A stretch of 64,000 bases of DNA from Xanthoparmelia taractica. Taxonomy: Eukaryota > Ascomycota > Lecanoromycetes > Lecanorales > Parmeliaceae. Positions 1 through 11,120 of this stretch are shown piece by piece. Every line of letters begins with the position of its first letter. Within the stretch, counting starts at the first letter, position 1. The stretch spans positions 62,001 through 126,000 of the forward strand of contig JANQBS010000051.1 in NCBI GenBank assembly GCA_033085395.1, given 5' to 3'. Made by a program: the position numbers and the translations under genes. A model generated the notes under the pieces. That model ran no database searches. It saw nothing but the letters and a program-made list of their open reading frames with translations, and was not told the DNA's origin.

Positions 1-280
1 GCGCCTGGGTGACCTGTTGCCTCATCAATTAAATGGAGACTCGTGCCACCTAACTCTGACTCGGTTGAGGCGACACGGACGTCATTCAGCGCCAATGTAT
101 GTGCAGACCATTCCGCGGTTGCTGGGAATTATGGGCAAAGATGGGCCAGAGTTGGGACTAGGCCGCAGCTGCGTCGTTGATCATCTTAACCTTTGCTGAA
201 TTTGAGCGTTGGGGAGCTTGTATGCATGCATACGCAATTATCCACCGTGTTATATGTATATTCACGTGATATCTCTTCCC
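1..280. other. Intergenic, no gene seen
   Basis: Short reading frames only, with no recognisable family. It probably holds the 3' UTR of the thioesterase gene that ends at 281. Confidence 0.5.
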
Positions 281-838
281 TTATAACTTCGAAGCTTGAC
301 CGGACGTCGCGAATTTTTGGTCGACGTTAGCCTTATCGTGTACACCAGTCGCTACGACTTTGCCGTTCCTGACAAGCTTCATCTTACCAAGAATGTGGGC
401 TATTGTCAAAGATCAGTCAGCCCATGTATCAGAAAGCGTCTCGATTATTCGCTCTCACTCACCAAACCTCTTCCCTATCTGTAGGACCTCTCCCTCAATT
501 TTAATCTCCTCCCCCGCGAACACTGGTAAGAGACATGTAGTGCTGAGCGTTCTCGTCACTCCAGGCAGCTCCCATTTCCTCGCCGTTACCAAGGCCACCG
601 AAGTACATATGTCGAACAAGGTGCAGATTGCGCCTCCGTGCAATGTGCCAGAAGGATTGCACATGGCATGGGTGACGGTGAGGCGGGCCACGGCTCGGGG
701 TTTGGGTGTTTGTGATGCGGAGACCCAGGTCATGTCTTTGCAGAGCTGGTAGTCGAAGCCATGATCAGGAGTGGCTGCATCCATTCGGTCGAGGAAAGCC
801 TTGGCGAAGGTGAGGGCATCGGAATTTGATTCTGCCAT
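281..838 (-). CDS. PaaI/ACOT13-type hotdog acyl-CoA thioesterase
   Basis: A small hotdog-fold thioesterase, expected to hydrolyse acyl-CoA or a related thioester; the substrate cannot be read from sequence. Two exons, 838..463 and 399..281, are separated by a 63 nt intron (donor GTGAGT at 462, acceptor ATAG ending at 400). The spliced product is 164 aa. The segment NPSGTLHGGAICTLFD is the hotdog helix typical of the PaaI family. The second exon supplies the last strands (LGKMKLVRNGKVVATG), without which the fold would be incomplete. The start ATG at 838 is the only one preceding the conserved region. It is divergent from the MFS gene 600 bp away. Confident of family, unsure of substrate. Confidence 0.85.
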
Positions 839-1437
839 GGTGGTGCGTTCAGGTCATTTAGACTGGTAGGTTCGAGGAAGAGATGATCTGGCTGTATTTA
901 CATGTTGGCGCGTTGAGTAAATGATTATCAATACTACCTCGGTCTGATGGTAGCTCGGAGGTGGATCAATATTTTTCCAGAGCCCGCAAAAGTCCGCTCG
1001 TTCAACCATTCACCAATTTTCTCCTCTAAGCTAAGCACTTATCCCCTCCAAGTTACCGCTTACATATTGATGCAGCTAACAATTTTCCTCTGGGTTGCCC
1101 AATCATGTAGGGCTTTTCTGAATATGCAACTTCCAAAAGAGTCCATCTTGCAGTAGTGCTACAAATGGCCCGAGAAGATAACGACTATTCGCTTTGAATG
1201 GCGCAATCAGAGGCGAACATAGGTGGGGGGAAATGGAAAGAAGCACATCAGCCCGGTGGCTTAATCTCGTGCTTTTATTTAATGGTTATGTCTGTCAAAT
1301 CGATGCATGTCAATATCTCAATCCAATTGAGCTTCATTGTCCTTTTTCTCTTGCCTCGCTAAGCCATCTGTGGTTTGTCCCGTGGATGTCGCTCAGGAGC
1401 AAGCCGTCGAGTGACAGTCTTTCCTTCACAAAGAAAA
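839..1437. other. Divergent intergenic region
   Basis: The 5' flanks of the thioesterase (minus) and MFS (plus) genes. Short frames show no recognisable domain. It presumably holds both promoters. Confidence 0.5.
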
Positions 1438-3268
1438 ATGGATAGAAAGTTGGAGTCGGACTCCAAGTCCAACAACGCGGCGAGTGTACATTCGACGCCT
1501 AGCTTCATCAACAACGGTCTCCCAAATGAAGAAGAGCTCGTGCCTACGCTGCTCAAGGGTTCTATTGACCCGGTATATGAGGGAAAAGCGCAGGTACTGA
1601 ACAGCGCGATCCAGGACATTGGTATGGGCCGGTACCAGTGGCAGCTGTTCGTCGTCGTCGGAGGTCTGTACACGTTCTGGGAGTGGGGAGCTGTTCTTAC
1701 TCTCAAGTCAATCCTTTAATTAAACACGACATGCTGATGCGCTGACTAGGATTCGGTTGGGCGAGTGATAACCTTTGGCCCGTTGTTACCTCGTTGATCC
1801 TTCCTGCAATAAAGAGCGAATTCTCGCCGTCAAAACCGCCTCTCCTCTCCTTGTCACAGAATATTGGACTCTTAGTGGGTGCTATATTTTGGGGCTTCGG
1901 ATGTATGTCGTGGAGTACCGCAGAGTGACCAAGGAAATGACTGACGTCTGCAGGCGACCTCTTCGGCCGCCGATGGGCATTTAATCTTACTATCGGCATC
2001 ACCTCTGTCTTTGGCCTCGTCGCAGCGGGTTCGCCCAACTTTGCTGCGATTGGCTGCTTTGCTGCTTTATGGAGTGTCGGAGTTGGAGGAAACCTGCCGG
2101 TTGACTCTGCCATCTTTCTCGAATTTCTACCAGGATCCCATCAGTATCTTCTTACGGTGCTCTCGATCTTCTGGGCGTTTGCCCAGCTCCTGGCGACCCT
2201 CATCGCGTGGCCTTTGCTTGGGTATCATACATGTCAAGAGACGGCTACAACATGCACGAGATCTGATAATTTTGGGTGGAGATGGTTTATGATTGCAATG
2301 GGGCTTCTCGCGATGATTATGTTCTGCTGTCGGTTCTTCCTCTTCACGCTTTACGAATCGCCCAAATACCTGATGGGCCGAGGCAAGGATGAGGATGCAG
2401 TCCGTGTTGTGCACGAAGTAGCGAGGATTAACGGCAAGACGACGAACCTGACTTTGGCGGATCTGGAGGTATTCGACCAAGCAGGCCAACAAGGAGTGGA
2501 CGCGAGTGCTGCCTTGAAGCGTAAGCTTGAAAAGGTCAATTTTACTCACCTACGCGCGCTGTTCGCAAGCCCAAAATTGGCATGGTCAACGTCGCTGATT
2601 ATACTCATCTGGGCTTTTATCGGTCTGGGATTCCCGTTGTACAACGCTTTCCTTCCCTGTAAGTATCATTTCAATGCGATTGCTCGCCTTTGAGTAGCTT
2701 GATGCAGTCTCAAGACTGTCTTGGAACTCGAATTCGTCTCGAAGTGAGAATGCTAACTCGAAATCATATAGATATCCAGGCGACGCGAGGGGCGAAATTC
2801 GGCGATGGTTCCACATACATCACCTACCGCGACTCGACCATCATCGCCGTTCTCGGTATCCCAGGGGCTCTGGTCGGCGGCGCGCTGGTCGAAATCCCTC
2901 GGTTCGGTCGAAAAGGTGCCTTGGCCGCGTCGACGGCGCTGACCGGCGTGTTCCTCTACTGCTCCACCACTGCTCTAACCTCCAACGCCTTGCTGGGCTG
3001 GAACTGCGCCTACAGTTTCATGAGCAATATCATGTATGCCGTGCTCTATGCGTATACCCCGGAAATATTCCCTACAAAGGACCGAGGTACGGGCAATGCT
3101 ACCACTGCGACTGCGAACAGGATCTTCGGCATCATGGCTCCCATAATAGCCATCTACGCCAACCTGGAGACCAGTGCACCTGTTTATGTGTCGGGAGCGC
3201 TGTTCATCGCCGCTGGGATACTCACGATCCTACTACCTTTTGAGCCGAGGGGGAAGGCGAGTCTATGA
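1438..3268 (+). CDS. MFS transporter, SV2-like/metabolite:H+ symporter type
   Basis: A plasma-membrane or organelle solute carrier of the major facilitator superfamily. Four exons, 1438..1663, 1750..1902, 1954..2658 and 2772..3268, join in frame to 526 aa; the introns are 86, 51 and 113 nt. The ATG at 1438 is preferred to an in-frame ATG at 1375 because the upstream residues look non-conserved. Conserved stretches are MGRYQWQLFVVVG followed across intron 1 by FGWASDNLWP (TM1), the loop 2-3 signature CDLFGRRWAFN, LYESPKYLMGRG in the central loop and YAYTPEIFPTKDRGTG in the second half. About twelve hydrophobic segments are present. This signature set is shared by fungal SV2-like carriers often annotated as sugar transporters. 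The substrate is unknown. Confidence 0.88.
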
Positions 3269-3681
3269 TTTTAAGCGTTGAATGTAGTGATATCCATCCG
3301 AATCTATGCATGGTCTATATTCTGCACTGCTGGTTCCATCCAACAATCCATCGAAAGGCCAAGTGATGAACGGCACGATTTCCATACACTCATGATTATC
3401 AGCCAGTTTGCGCATTGACTCTTCTCACTGATCCCTATTTGACGCTCATTTATACTGCGTTGATTGACTATCGTGTGCTATTTTCCGGAGACCGTGGCTC
3501 CTGGAGTACTTGATTGATACCCAAGGCAGCCCATAGGAACTCGTTGAGAAGAAATCGTTCTGCACCCTCAAAAGCCAGCTATCGACTATGACCGAGCGAG
3601 AGTGGGTATCCCTTTCCCCATAAACAACTAATCAGAATCTCATAACAGGGGGGAAATCATACCCTACCCTCCCTCCCTACA

Positions 3682-3703
3682 TCTCTCTCTCTCTCTCTCT
3701 CTC
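3682..3703. repeat. (TC)n microsatellite
   Basis: Uninterrupted TC dinucleotide run of about eleven units. Confidence 0.95.
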
Positions 3704-3790
3704 AATAAGCCCCGCCCGTCTTCCTTCTCCCCCACCCCATCATCCCCACCGCTCGCTACTTACTATAACCACTCAACCACCCCATCATGG

Positions 3791-3846
3791 ATCTATCTAT
3801 CTATCTATCGATCTATCGATCAAGCAAGCAAGCAAGCAAGCAAGCA
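3791..3846. repeat. ATCT/ATCG and CAAG tetranucleotide repeats
   Basis: ATCT units with ATCG variants run directly into six CAAG units. Confidence 0.95.
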
Positions 3847-4600
3847 CATCCAGCTACTCACTCACCTATTACTTACTCCCATAACAATAAACATAACAAC
3901 AAACATGATCCATTGCGTTTAACCAAGTCCTTTAAGAATGAAGAATGCCAGCGTATTCATTCCTTCGTTCAAATCAATTAATTATCTGTTAATTAATTGA
4001 CTTGCTCGTTTCCAGGCACAAATCCGCTTGTCGCTTTCCTTTCCCCCTTGTCGAGGCTTCCCCACTCTGTATGTATATATCCCTGCGCTTAAAGCACATA
4101 CAGTACATACACACAAAGGCCGGCCGGTCACATGCCCCTACCTGGTATAGACTAATAAATAAATAAGGAAGCCCGCGTGTGCTATATACAGGATGCTGTC
4201 ATGTCGCCACGGGATATTGGAGGTGGGGGTATCGTCTCGTATGATATAGCATCATGAGTTGATTTGATATCATATATTGTAGCATCATGGGTTGGTTTGA
4301 TAATAATGGCTGGGTTGGCCCGGCATGGCATGGCATGGCATGGCGTGGGGAAGACAAGGTAGTTGTAGAAAGTGCGGGTGTTTGGGGGTTCGTGTCTTTG
4401 AACCAGCTGTTGGGGTTTTTTGTTGAGGATGAGAGGTGAGGATTTTTTTTTTTCGGAAATCGTACCTTTTGAGGGAGGGAGTCGGGGGGCAATAATGAAA
4501 ATGCTGTGGTGAGAGATGTTGTCTCGATGGACTAGGGGGCTGGCGCTGTGTACTTGGACAACAATGTTCGATAACTCGTAATTACCGATTGAGGATACGT

Positions 4601-7045
4601 TCAAATCTCTCTACACCATTTAACCAGCCCCGCCTTCCCAGGTACATCCACCCCTTCCAACCCCAGACCGATCTCCTCCAACCCAACATCAATCCTCCAC
4701 ATCTGGCCCCTCCCTGCTCCTCCTCCTCCCCTCCCAGCCCCCACAGCCGGTAGCACCAGCTCCAAACAAGCCAAATGCTCCCACGCCCCCTTTGCAACAT
4801 CCTTACTCCACACCCTCGCTCCTCCTCCACCCACGGCCATTTGCCCCGCGGCGCTAGACTGCAGTTTCGATTTGCCGGCCAGGGCGACGTATTCCTCGTA
4901 GACCATGCCGAAGGTGCAGACGTCGGTGTCGAAGATGATGTCTAGGCGCGCCGCGGCGATGAGGAGGGAGAGCTCGAGGGTGGAGAGGGAGGGGAGGAGG
5001 ATGAGTTTGCTGTCTGGGGGTTGGAGGGGGTGGGAGATGAAGGATGAAGGTGTGGGTATGTTGGTGGATGACATTGTGGCGATGGGAAGGAGAGAGGCGG
5101 AGAAGAAAGCGGTGACGGACTTGCTGGACGTGTAGATTTTCTGGAGGGATTTTTCGAATTGGGGATCAGCGAATACGTGTACGAGGTAAGCGTTCCAGGC
5201 GACGGAGAGATTTTGGAAATCCGCGTTGCTGCTCTGCAGTCGATGGTGGAGGGAAGGCTGGTAGAACAGGGCTGAGATACAGATTTCTCGAAAGGCGGTA
5301 AAGGTTCGTGGGAGTGAGAGGTGGACATAGCGTTGTCCGAAACGACTCTTCACCCGTTTCTCAAGATTGTCAACGACATTGACTTTTGTTGTCAAGCCCA
5401 GGACGGCAATTGGAGCGTTGCGTGATTGGGCGACGTCAAAGAGGTTGTAGAGAAGGGTTTGGCGTGGGTGAGAGGCGAAAAGATCAAACTCGTCTAGTAT
5501 GAAGATGACGGATCGGGCAGTAGCAGCATCGTCTTGTTCCGTTTCTGGGTCGGCATGAGAAAGGAGTGCCAGTAGCGAAGTCAGCGTATCTGCGTAATTG
5601 CTTCTGCCGCCAATGACATCGTCTTCAACCTCCATTTCTCGACCGAGCTGGCGCCAGATCTCACGAAGAGCGAGCTTGTCATCTGTATGGATGAAGCCGT
5701 TCAATCGTACGACGTGGAACTCGTCTCGATGATCAGAAGCGAGCTGTGAGATGGCAGTCTCGACTAAAGTCGTCTTGCCACTTCCCCGAGACCCAATAAT
5801 GAGCATCGAGTTCCCTTCACCAGCTAGGACTGTCTGTTCGACCAGTTGATGAACCTTTCGGTGTTCGTCTTCTAGGTTCACCAACGGCAGACGTCGCTTT
5901 CCTGTCAGGGTCTCAAGTACCCGGGCTTGGAGCATAGTACACATTTCAGGCTCTTTTGCTAGCAGTTCCTGGAGTGGCTTCGCAAGGTCACTCTGGAGCC
6001 CAGGCCCATCAGCGTTCGATGAGCCACGTAGCGCCGGCATTCTAGATGCGTTTGTGACTGATGATTCTCCATTTGCAATTCCGTGTATCACCTCCTTGCG
6101 CTTCCTTCCTGGCTTATTCAAGGGTGCATCTACTAGTTGCCCGTGATCAAGCTGGTCCGTTTGATGCCCTTGAGCAAGGTCGTCAACAGAGACGTCCCTC
6201 GTAGGAATCTTCCCGAAACCTATATTATCCCCTTCATCTTCATGGTCCTCTAATACCGTAGCCGTCTCTGGGGACTTCTTTCGCTCCCCTTTCTTCTGAC
6301 GCAAGCTCGTTGGAGTAAAAGGAACTGCTTTCGCAGTGCTTCCGTTCCCAGCTGAGGGTCGCCCTGACCTCCGACGTAATCTACCGCTCGGGGTTTCGGT
6401 GCCTGGTTGGTCACGCATATCTATCTCCAGCTCCTTCGCCCGCTTCTTAGCCATCCGCACGGCTTCAGCCAGGGTTTTCCCCGGACTGAGATGGTCTCTT
6501 CCCAAAGCATTGTCTCCAACCTCACCAGTATCAGCTTTCTCCTGCAGCTCATCCGGTTCTTCTATTTCTACCCAGCCTTTGTACTTCCTTCTCTTTTCTC
6601 TCGTAGATACCTCTGAAGGCGATGTGTTCTCTAGCTTCTCCTGGCTCCTCTTGTTGGCCTTTCCTCGGCCTCCATATTTCCTCCCGCTGGGAGTGCTATT
6701 CACCTCCCTTTCTAGCTCGTCTCGCTCGTCCTTCGCCTCTTGCCGTAGCATATGATCTATCACTGGAGACGACACTGCGTTCTTCCTTCCTGTATCTTCT
6801 CGTAGTGCGTCCTGACCGTTCGATTTCTGCCCTGGGGTGTTGCTGACCGCTTTCCGTCGCACATCCTCACCACCCTGGATCAGCTTTGTCTCGTTGAAGA
6901 CATCACTGATTTTAGGATCTGAAGCTTTCCCGTAGACAGCTTGCTTCACTGTCCGTAAGACTCGAGAGGAAAAAGGTAAACCTGAGTCGTCAGAAGTAGA
7001 CTTCTGCCGTTTAGCAGCTCGGGGAGAGGAATCGAAGGTTGACAT
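4601..7045 (-). CDS. ORC4: Origin recognition complex subunit 4 (Orc4)
   Basis: A subunit of the nuclear origin recognition complex that marks replication origins and loads MCM. A single exon encodes 814 aa from the ATG at 7045. Residues 1-350 are charged and disordered. The AAA+ core follows: Walker A GSRGSGKTT at about 418-426, Walker B VIFILDEFD at about 513-521, and a sensor-like LGLTTKVNVVDNLEKRVKSRF. A C-terminal winged-helix region (YEEYVALAGKSKLQ, VWSKDVAKGAWEHL) ends the protein. The N-terminal tail has two TPSGR motifs (about 118-122 and 218-222), the second inside an AT-hook-like basic SGRP patch, plus a basic KPGRKRK. This recalls AT-hooks in fission-yeast Orc4, though these are fewer and weaker. 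The last ~60 codons are strongly G-rich and give a Gly-rich loop (AVGAGRGGGGAGRG). Confidence 0.95.
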   Translation of the reverse strand: MSTFDSSPRAAKRQKSTSDDSGLPFSSRVLRTVKQAVYGKASDPKISDVFNETKLIQGGEDVRRKAVSNTPGQKSNGQDALREDTGRKNAVSSPVIDHMLRQEAKDERDELEREVNSTPSGRKYGGRGKANKRSQEKLENTSPSEVSTREKRRKYKGWVEIEEPDELQEKADTGEVGDNALGRDHLSPGKTLAEAVRMAKKRAKELEIDMRDQPGTETPSGRLRRRSGRPSAGNGSTAKAVPFTPTSLRQKKGERKKSPETATVLEDHEDEGDNIGFGKIPTRDVSVDDLAQGHQTDQLDHGQLVDAPLNKPGRKRKEVIHGIANGESSVTNASRMPALRGSSNADGPGLQSDLAKPLQELLAKEPEMCTMLQARVLETLTGKRRLPLVNLEDEHRKVHQLVEQTVLAGEGNSMLIIGSRGSGKTTLVETAISQLASDHRDEFHVVRLNGFIHTDDKLALREIWRQLGREMEVEDDVIGGRSNYADTLTSLLALLSHADPETEQDDAATARSVIFILDEFDLFASHPRQTLLYNLFDVAQSRNAPIAVLGLTTKVNVVDNLEKRVKSRFGQRYVHLSLPRTFTAFREICISALFYQPSLHHRLQSSNADFQNLSVAWNAYLVHVFADPQFEKSLQKIYTSSKSVTAFFSASLLPIATMSSTNIPTPSSFISHPLQPPDSKLILLPSLSTLELSLLIAAARLDIIFDTDVCTFGMVYEEYVALAGKSKLQSSAAGQMAVGGGGARVWSKDVAKGAWEHLACLELVLPAVGAGRGGGGAGRGQMWRIDVGLEEIGLGLEGVDVPGKAGLVKWCREI

Positions 7046-7990
7046 GACAGGCTATGTCGGAGACAGCCAGGAAGGGGATCGCACGTGGGTTAAGAAGCTT
7101 ATCTACCTGATGCCTTTTTGAGGAGAGACTGTGTTTTGTGGTTATAAAGTGTTTTAGGGACAGAATGAACCTCCTGCTACGCGCCGAGACGTGATGCCGC
7201 TAAGCGAGTATCAAGTCTACGAGGAGGGTCAAAGTTTACCAGGAGGCTGCAGAGCAATTGATGGATAGACACATATCACAATCTCAGTAGTCTGTTGCTG
7301 GGTAGAAGCAGTTGAGCGGTGTTTTATGGGACATTGACCTTCATATAAGGTGATGTACATATTTGTATGCTCTGTCTATGTCCAGCTACCAAGATATGTA
7401 ATCCTGAGTGTGGCCATGCCTATCTTCGCCGCGAAGAAAGAAAACTGCTCACTCCCTATCCATGACCCTTTATCACTCTCGCTAACGATGAAAAACAAAC
7501 TGGACGATGGCGTTCATCAAACATACAATTGCCCTCCCCGATGCGTAAAGCGGATATAAAAGATGCTGCATACCGCTCAGCCGAGGATCGCCATTGCACG
7601 CAATCACAAGTGTTGTAAAAAGCACATTCCGAGAGTACTCCCGACCAAATGCAGGGACCATGATAATTCGTAAAGAGGCATTCTGAAATGCCTGCCCGTA
7701 AAACATAAATTGCTTTTGCAACACCGAGAGGACGAAGGGTAGTGTGAGACCGTTCTCTTTAGACCAAGAATGTACCGATATATCCTAGCCCAGTGTAGTG
7801 GCCGGATGAGTTATTTCCCGCAGGCCGCGCAACTATCGGCGCGATCCCCAAGCCGGAAGGTTTGAAGCATCATGCATGGATTCCATGCACGACAACAGCC
7901 GTAAAATGATTTCCAATCACGCTCGGCGTGTCATCGTCTCCGGCGTCCCACGTTACCAAAATCATTATGCAGCTCTCGAGGTCGTATTGA
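7046..7990. other. Intergenic between flbA-like 3' end and ORC4 5' end
   Basis: The right part (7746-7990) is probably the 3' UTR of the RGS gene and the left part the ORC4 promoter. Short frames (for example 7350-7724) have no family features. Confidence 0.5.
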
Positions 7991-10221
7991 TTACGATGCC
8001 CGATGATCCCGATCTCGGATGACTTTACTTCTCGATCGCTCCGGCAAGACCATCTGCGGTGATCCGTGTTGGTTTGCTTGTGCCACTGCATGATCAAAGT
8101 TGTGCTGAGCCAACACAGCGGCATACTTGGGTTCTTTGAGGAACTTCGGAACGGAATCCTAGATACATCGTCAGTAACGATCAGGATATTGAACGATATA
8201 TGGATGCTGTGTGCGCTTACACTTGACATCAATTTGAACACGGATGTTTGAGCATCCTTGAATAATCCAACGACTTCTTGCAAGCTCTTTAGCAGTGTGT
8301 CGTCATCACCAACTGCCCTCGTCATGCGCCCTGCTAGGCTGTTGCGCAGATTATGGTCAATGTTGAGCTCACACGGAGAGCCAGGTGCCAGAAAGGCATT
8401 GTAGAGAACTGAAGACTTTAGCCTTGAATATTCGACGTGAAATCGCAGACCTACCATATGCAGCCGCCAGGTTCTCTCTAATCGTGTCGAGTCTTGAGAA
8501 GGCCTTTGCTCTTTCATACCCGTCGTAGCCCCTCGTGAAATCTCGAACTTCGAGGTAGAATGTCAAGTTCTCTTCGCAATGGGTGTCACGCAAAAACTCT
8601 CTGAACAGCAGACGCAGAGCCGGATCATTCACGATGATATTAAGACGGTTGGGGTTGGAATCTCTGGGTTGATGCTTGGCGTTATTCCTGGCGTTCTTTG
8701 ACGCTTCCCCTCTACTATCATCACCACTTGGGCTGTCCTCTCTTCCGAGCCATCCCGCAATGCGTTGACCCTTGTCTGTGAGACCGTAAATGGCGTTCTT
8801 GGTGGGCTGAAACCTGGATGCACTGGGGTTTTGGTGTGCATAGACCTTGTCTTCCACAACCGCCCAGATGAGCCCGTGAGATACAAAAAGCTCAGCGATC
8901 TCATACACCTCTCTACGATCCACAGTGGTGCAGCAATCCATCAGCCAATCGACAGCCGTCTTGCCAGTGAAAGTATTGGGAACAACACGGTCCAGAATCT
9001 TCCTTTCTTTTGCCATTTTCACGCCTATCATTCCGTTGTAGTAATCGCTTAGTGAGTCATTATCAGACGCTGATATGGTGAGCTTGATGTTCGGGCCATC
9101 TTGGCCGGCGAATCGTCGGAAGATGACTTCTATCGTCGCGCGGTCGTGCGATAGCTTATCCGAGATCCCGTCTCTCTCCAAGATAACCAATTGCATAGTA
9201 TTGCGAGGGCTGTCCAAAAGATCAAGCACATGCCGTTGGTTGATGCCATTGCGCTGGCAAAACCGGGTCAGGACATGCATGCCCTTTGGCGTAAGCTGCC
9301 AAACAGCGTTCTTGAGGGGAAAGACCGGTACAGTCCTCATGTCGGCATGCTCAATGAAGCGAGCGTCCATGAAGCGCTGACAAACAGATCGCGCCATTTC
9401 CTTGGCCATTGAAAAGGTCGTGGTGGTGGTAGTGGTAACGATGCGTGACGGATCTTTCGGATCCGGCATCCGGTTCGATTGAGAAAACTTGAGAGATCCG
9501 AGGTTGTTTATGGCTTCTTCCGAAGTAAAGGTATGGTCGATCTTTTGGAAACGTACCCGATGAGCCGACAGCGGCAGGCTGACCATTAGCGTCGAGAACA
9601 AATCCTCAAAGTCCCTCGTGAATGGTCGCTCTTCATCCGTCATCCGGAGAAGTCTTGAAGACGTTTGATGCATCTTGTTTTGGGCCGTCTGTTGTGGAGA
9701 TTCCACCGATGGCGATGGCAGGTTACGGACTGAAGGGGAGGGTGTTCTGTCTAGGAGTCGCCGCCGATCTTGGGGGACAGAAGGCAAACCAGCTCTTGGG
9801 GCTAAGCCCTCGGTTCCTGGGGTGTGGACTGCGCTTGATGGGATTGCCGGTTCAGGTTCTTTGCTCACGTCAGAGCGACCAGGCGAGATATTGAAATAGC
9901 CCTTCTGCTGCTTGGGTATATTGTTGTTGTTGTCGGCGGGCGGTGCGACGGGGGGAGCCTGCTTTGGTATGTCACCAGACGAAGATGAGGATGACTGCAG
10001 TGACTGTGTAGAAGTCTTGGTCCGGACGGAGAGGGTTGCCAGGGCGGAGTTTGTTTTGTCACGAGCGATGGCGGCTATTGAGAGTCTGTTTTGCCTGGCC
10101 TGATGGCCGGCGGGGGATGTGGTACTGTCAGGATCGCGAGAGGATGCGGGTGTGGTGAAGGATGGAGGAGAATGGCGTTGGGCGGTGGAAGGGTACGGGT
10201 GGGAAGGATTATCTGTGGGTT
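7991..10221 (-). CDS. flbA: FlbA/Sst2-like regulator of G-protein signalling (DEP-DEP-RGS), 5' exon unresolved
   Basis: A GTPase-activating protein for heterotrimeric G-alpha; FlbA controls the switch from hyphal growth to conidiation in Aspergillus. Exons: up to about 10221 down to 8455, then 8408..8221, then 8158..7991 (stop TAA). The introns are 46 nt (GTAGGT...CAG) and 62 nt (GTAAGC...TAG). Order: a basic Ser/Pro-rich tail with RLSIAAIARDKTNSALATLS, two DEP-type domains (one around RFMDARFIEHAD, one around GKTAVDWLMDC), then RGS (RLLFREFLRDTHCEENLTFYLEVRDF ... LYNAFLAPGSPCELNIDHNLR ... SVPKFLKEPKY). The frame is open upstream to 10261 with no ATG, so a short 5' exon must lie further right; likely acceptors are the CAGs at 10222 or just after. 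About 700 aa are visible, close to A. nidulans FlbA. The start is not resolved. Confidence 0.9.
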
Positions 10222-11087
10222 CTGAAGCAGTGTCAATCCGAGCTCTGGTTGACCAAGGTAATCATCGGATGACGGGATGGAAAGCGAGAATAGTTTGTGT
10301 GGAGCAAATAGACTTGAAGGAGTGAGGACAGACCCGTCATGTAAGGCGATTGAAGCAAATGAGCAAGTCCAGTAGTAGAAAGAAGGGATGAAACTGGAAC
10401 AGGAAAAAGCTGTACGAAGTAAGACGGTCCAAGGCTAGGGCTGTCGGCAGTTGGTAGAGTTAGATTGACAAGTAGCAAATTGGGAGCCAGTGGTTCAAAT
10501 TAGAAAGGCAATTCAAGGAGTTCGGTTGGTGGGGGGAAGGGGGGGGGGGGGAGAATGGAGCTGTGGATGATGATGATGCGTTGGTAGTTTGTTAATAGTT
10601 CATAGTAGTAGTAAAGGTAGGATAAGTTTTTTCGGGTTGGCAGGGGGAGAGTGCTCTTGTGGGAGAGGTCGGAGGAGAGACAGAGTTGAGTAAAAAAGGG
10701 CCCGCTACGACCGGCAAGAGAAGCGTACAAGTAGTTTAGTTGAGTTTAGTAGCAATAGTTTTTAGGTGTGTCAGATTTGATCGACAAAGACACGAGGGCG
10801 CAGGGAAGGAGGATGACGCTAGAGGCAAAGGAGTTTAAGCAGCATGAGTAGTAGGTACAAGCTACTACGAAAGTACAAGGGAAGGAAGAAAGGAAGCGGA
10901 ACATCAATTGTATCCCTGTAAGCATGACCGTGGGAAAAAGAGGTAGGAAGTACTACTTGCTGGGGCGTGAATTGCTTAGCCCGACTTCGGGACTACTAGA
11001 CGTGCTAGAGTAAGGTAGGGGTTGATTTGCTTAGCTTTAGCTTACCTTACTTGCCTCCCTTGCCTCTCCTTACCCAGCTGAAAGAAG

Positions 11088-11120
<33 letters not shown>

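Larger units (their letters stand above)
3269..4600. other. Intergenic, microsatellite-rich
   Basis: No convincing gene. The stretch holds a (CT)n tract, an ATCT/ATCG run, a CAAG run and short direct repeats (catggcatgg near 4322-4345; a catcatgagttgatttgatatcat-like pair near 4250-4300). It lies between the converging 3' ends of the MFS gene and ORC4. Confidence 0.6.
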
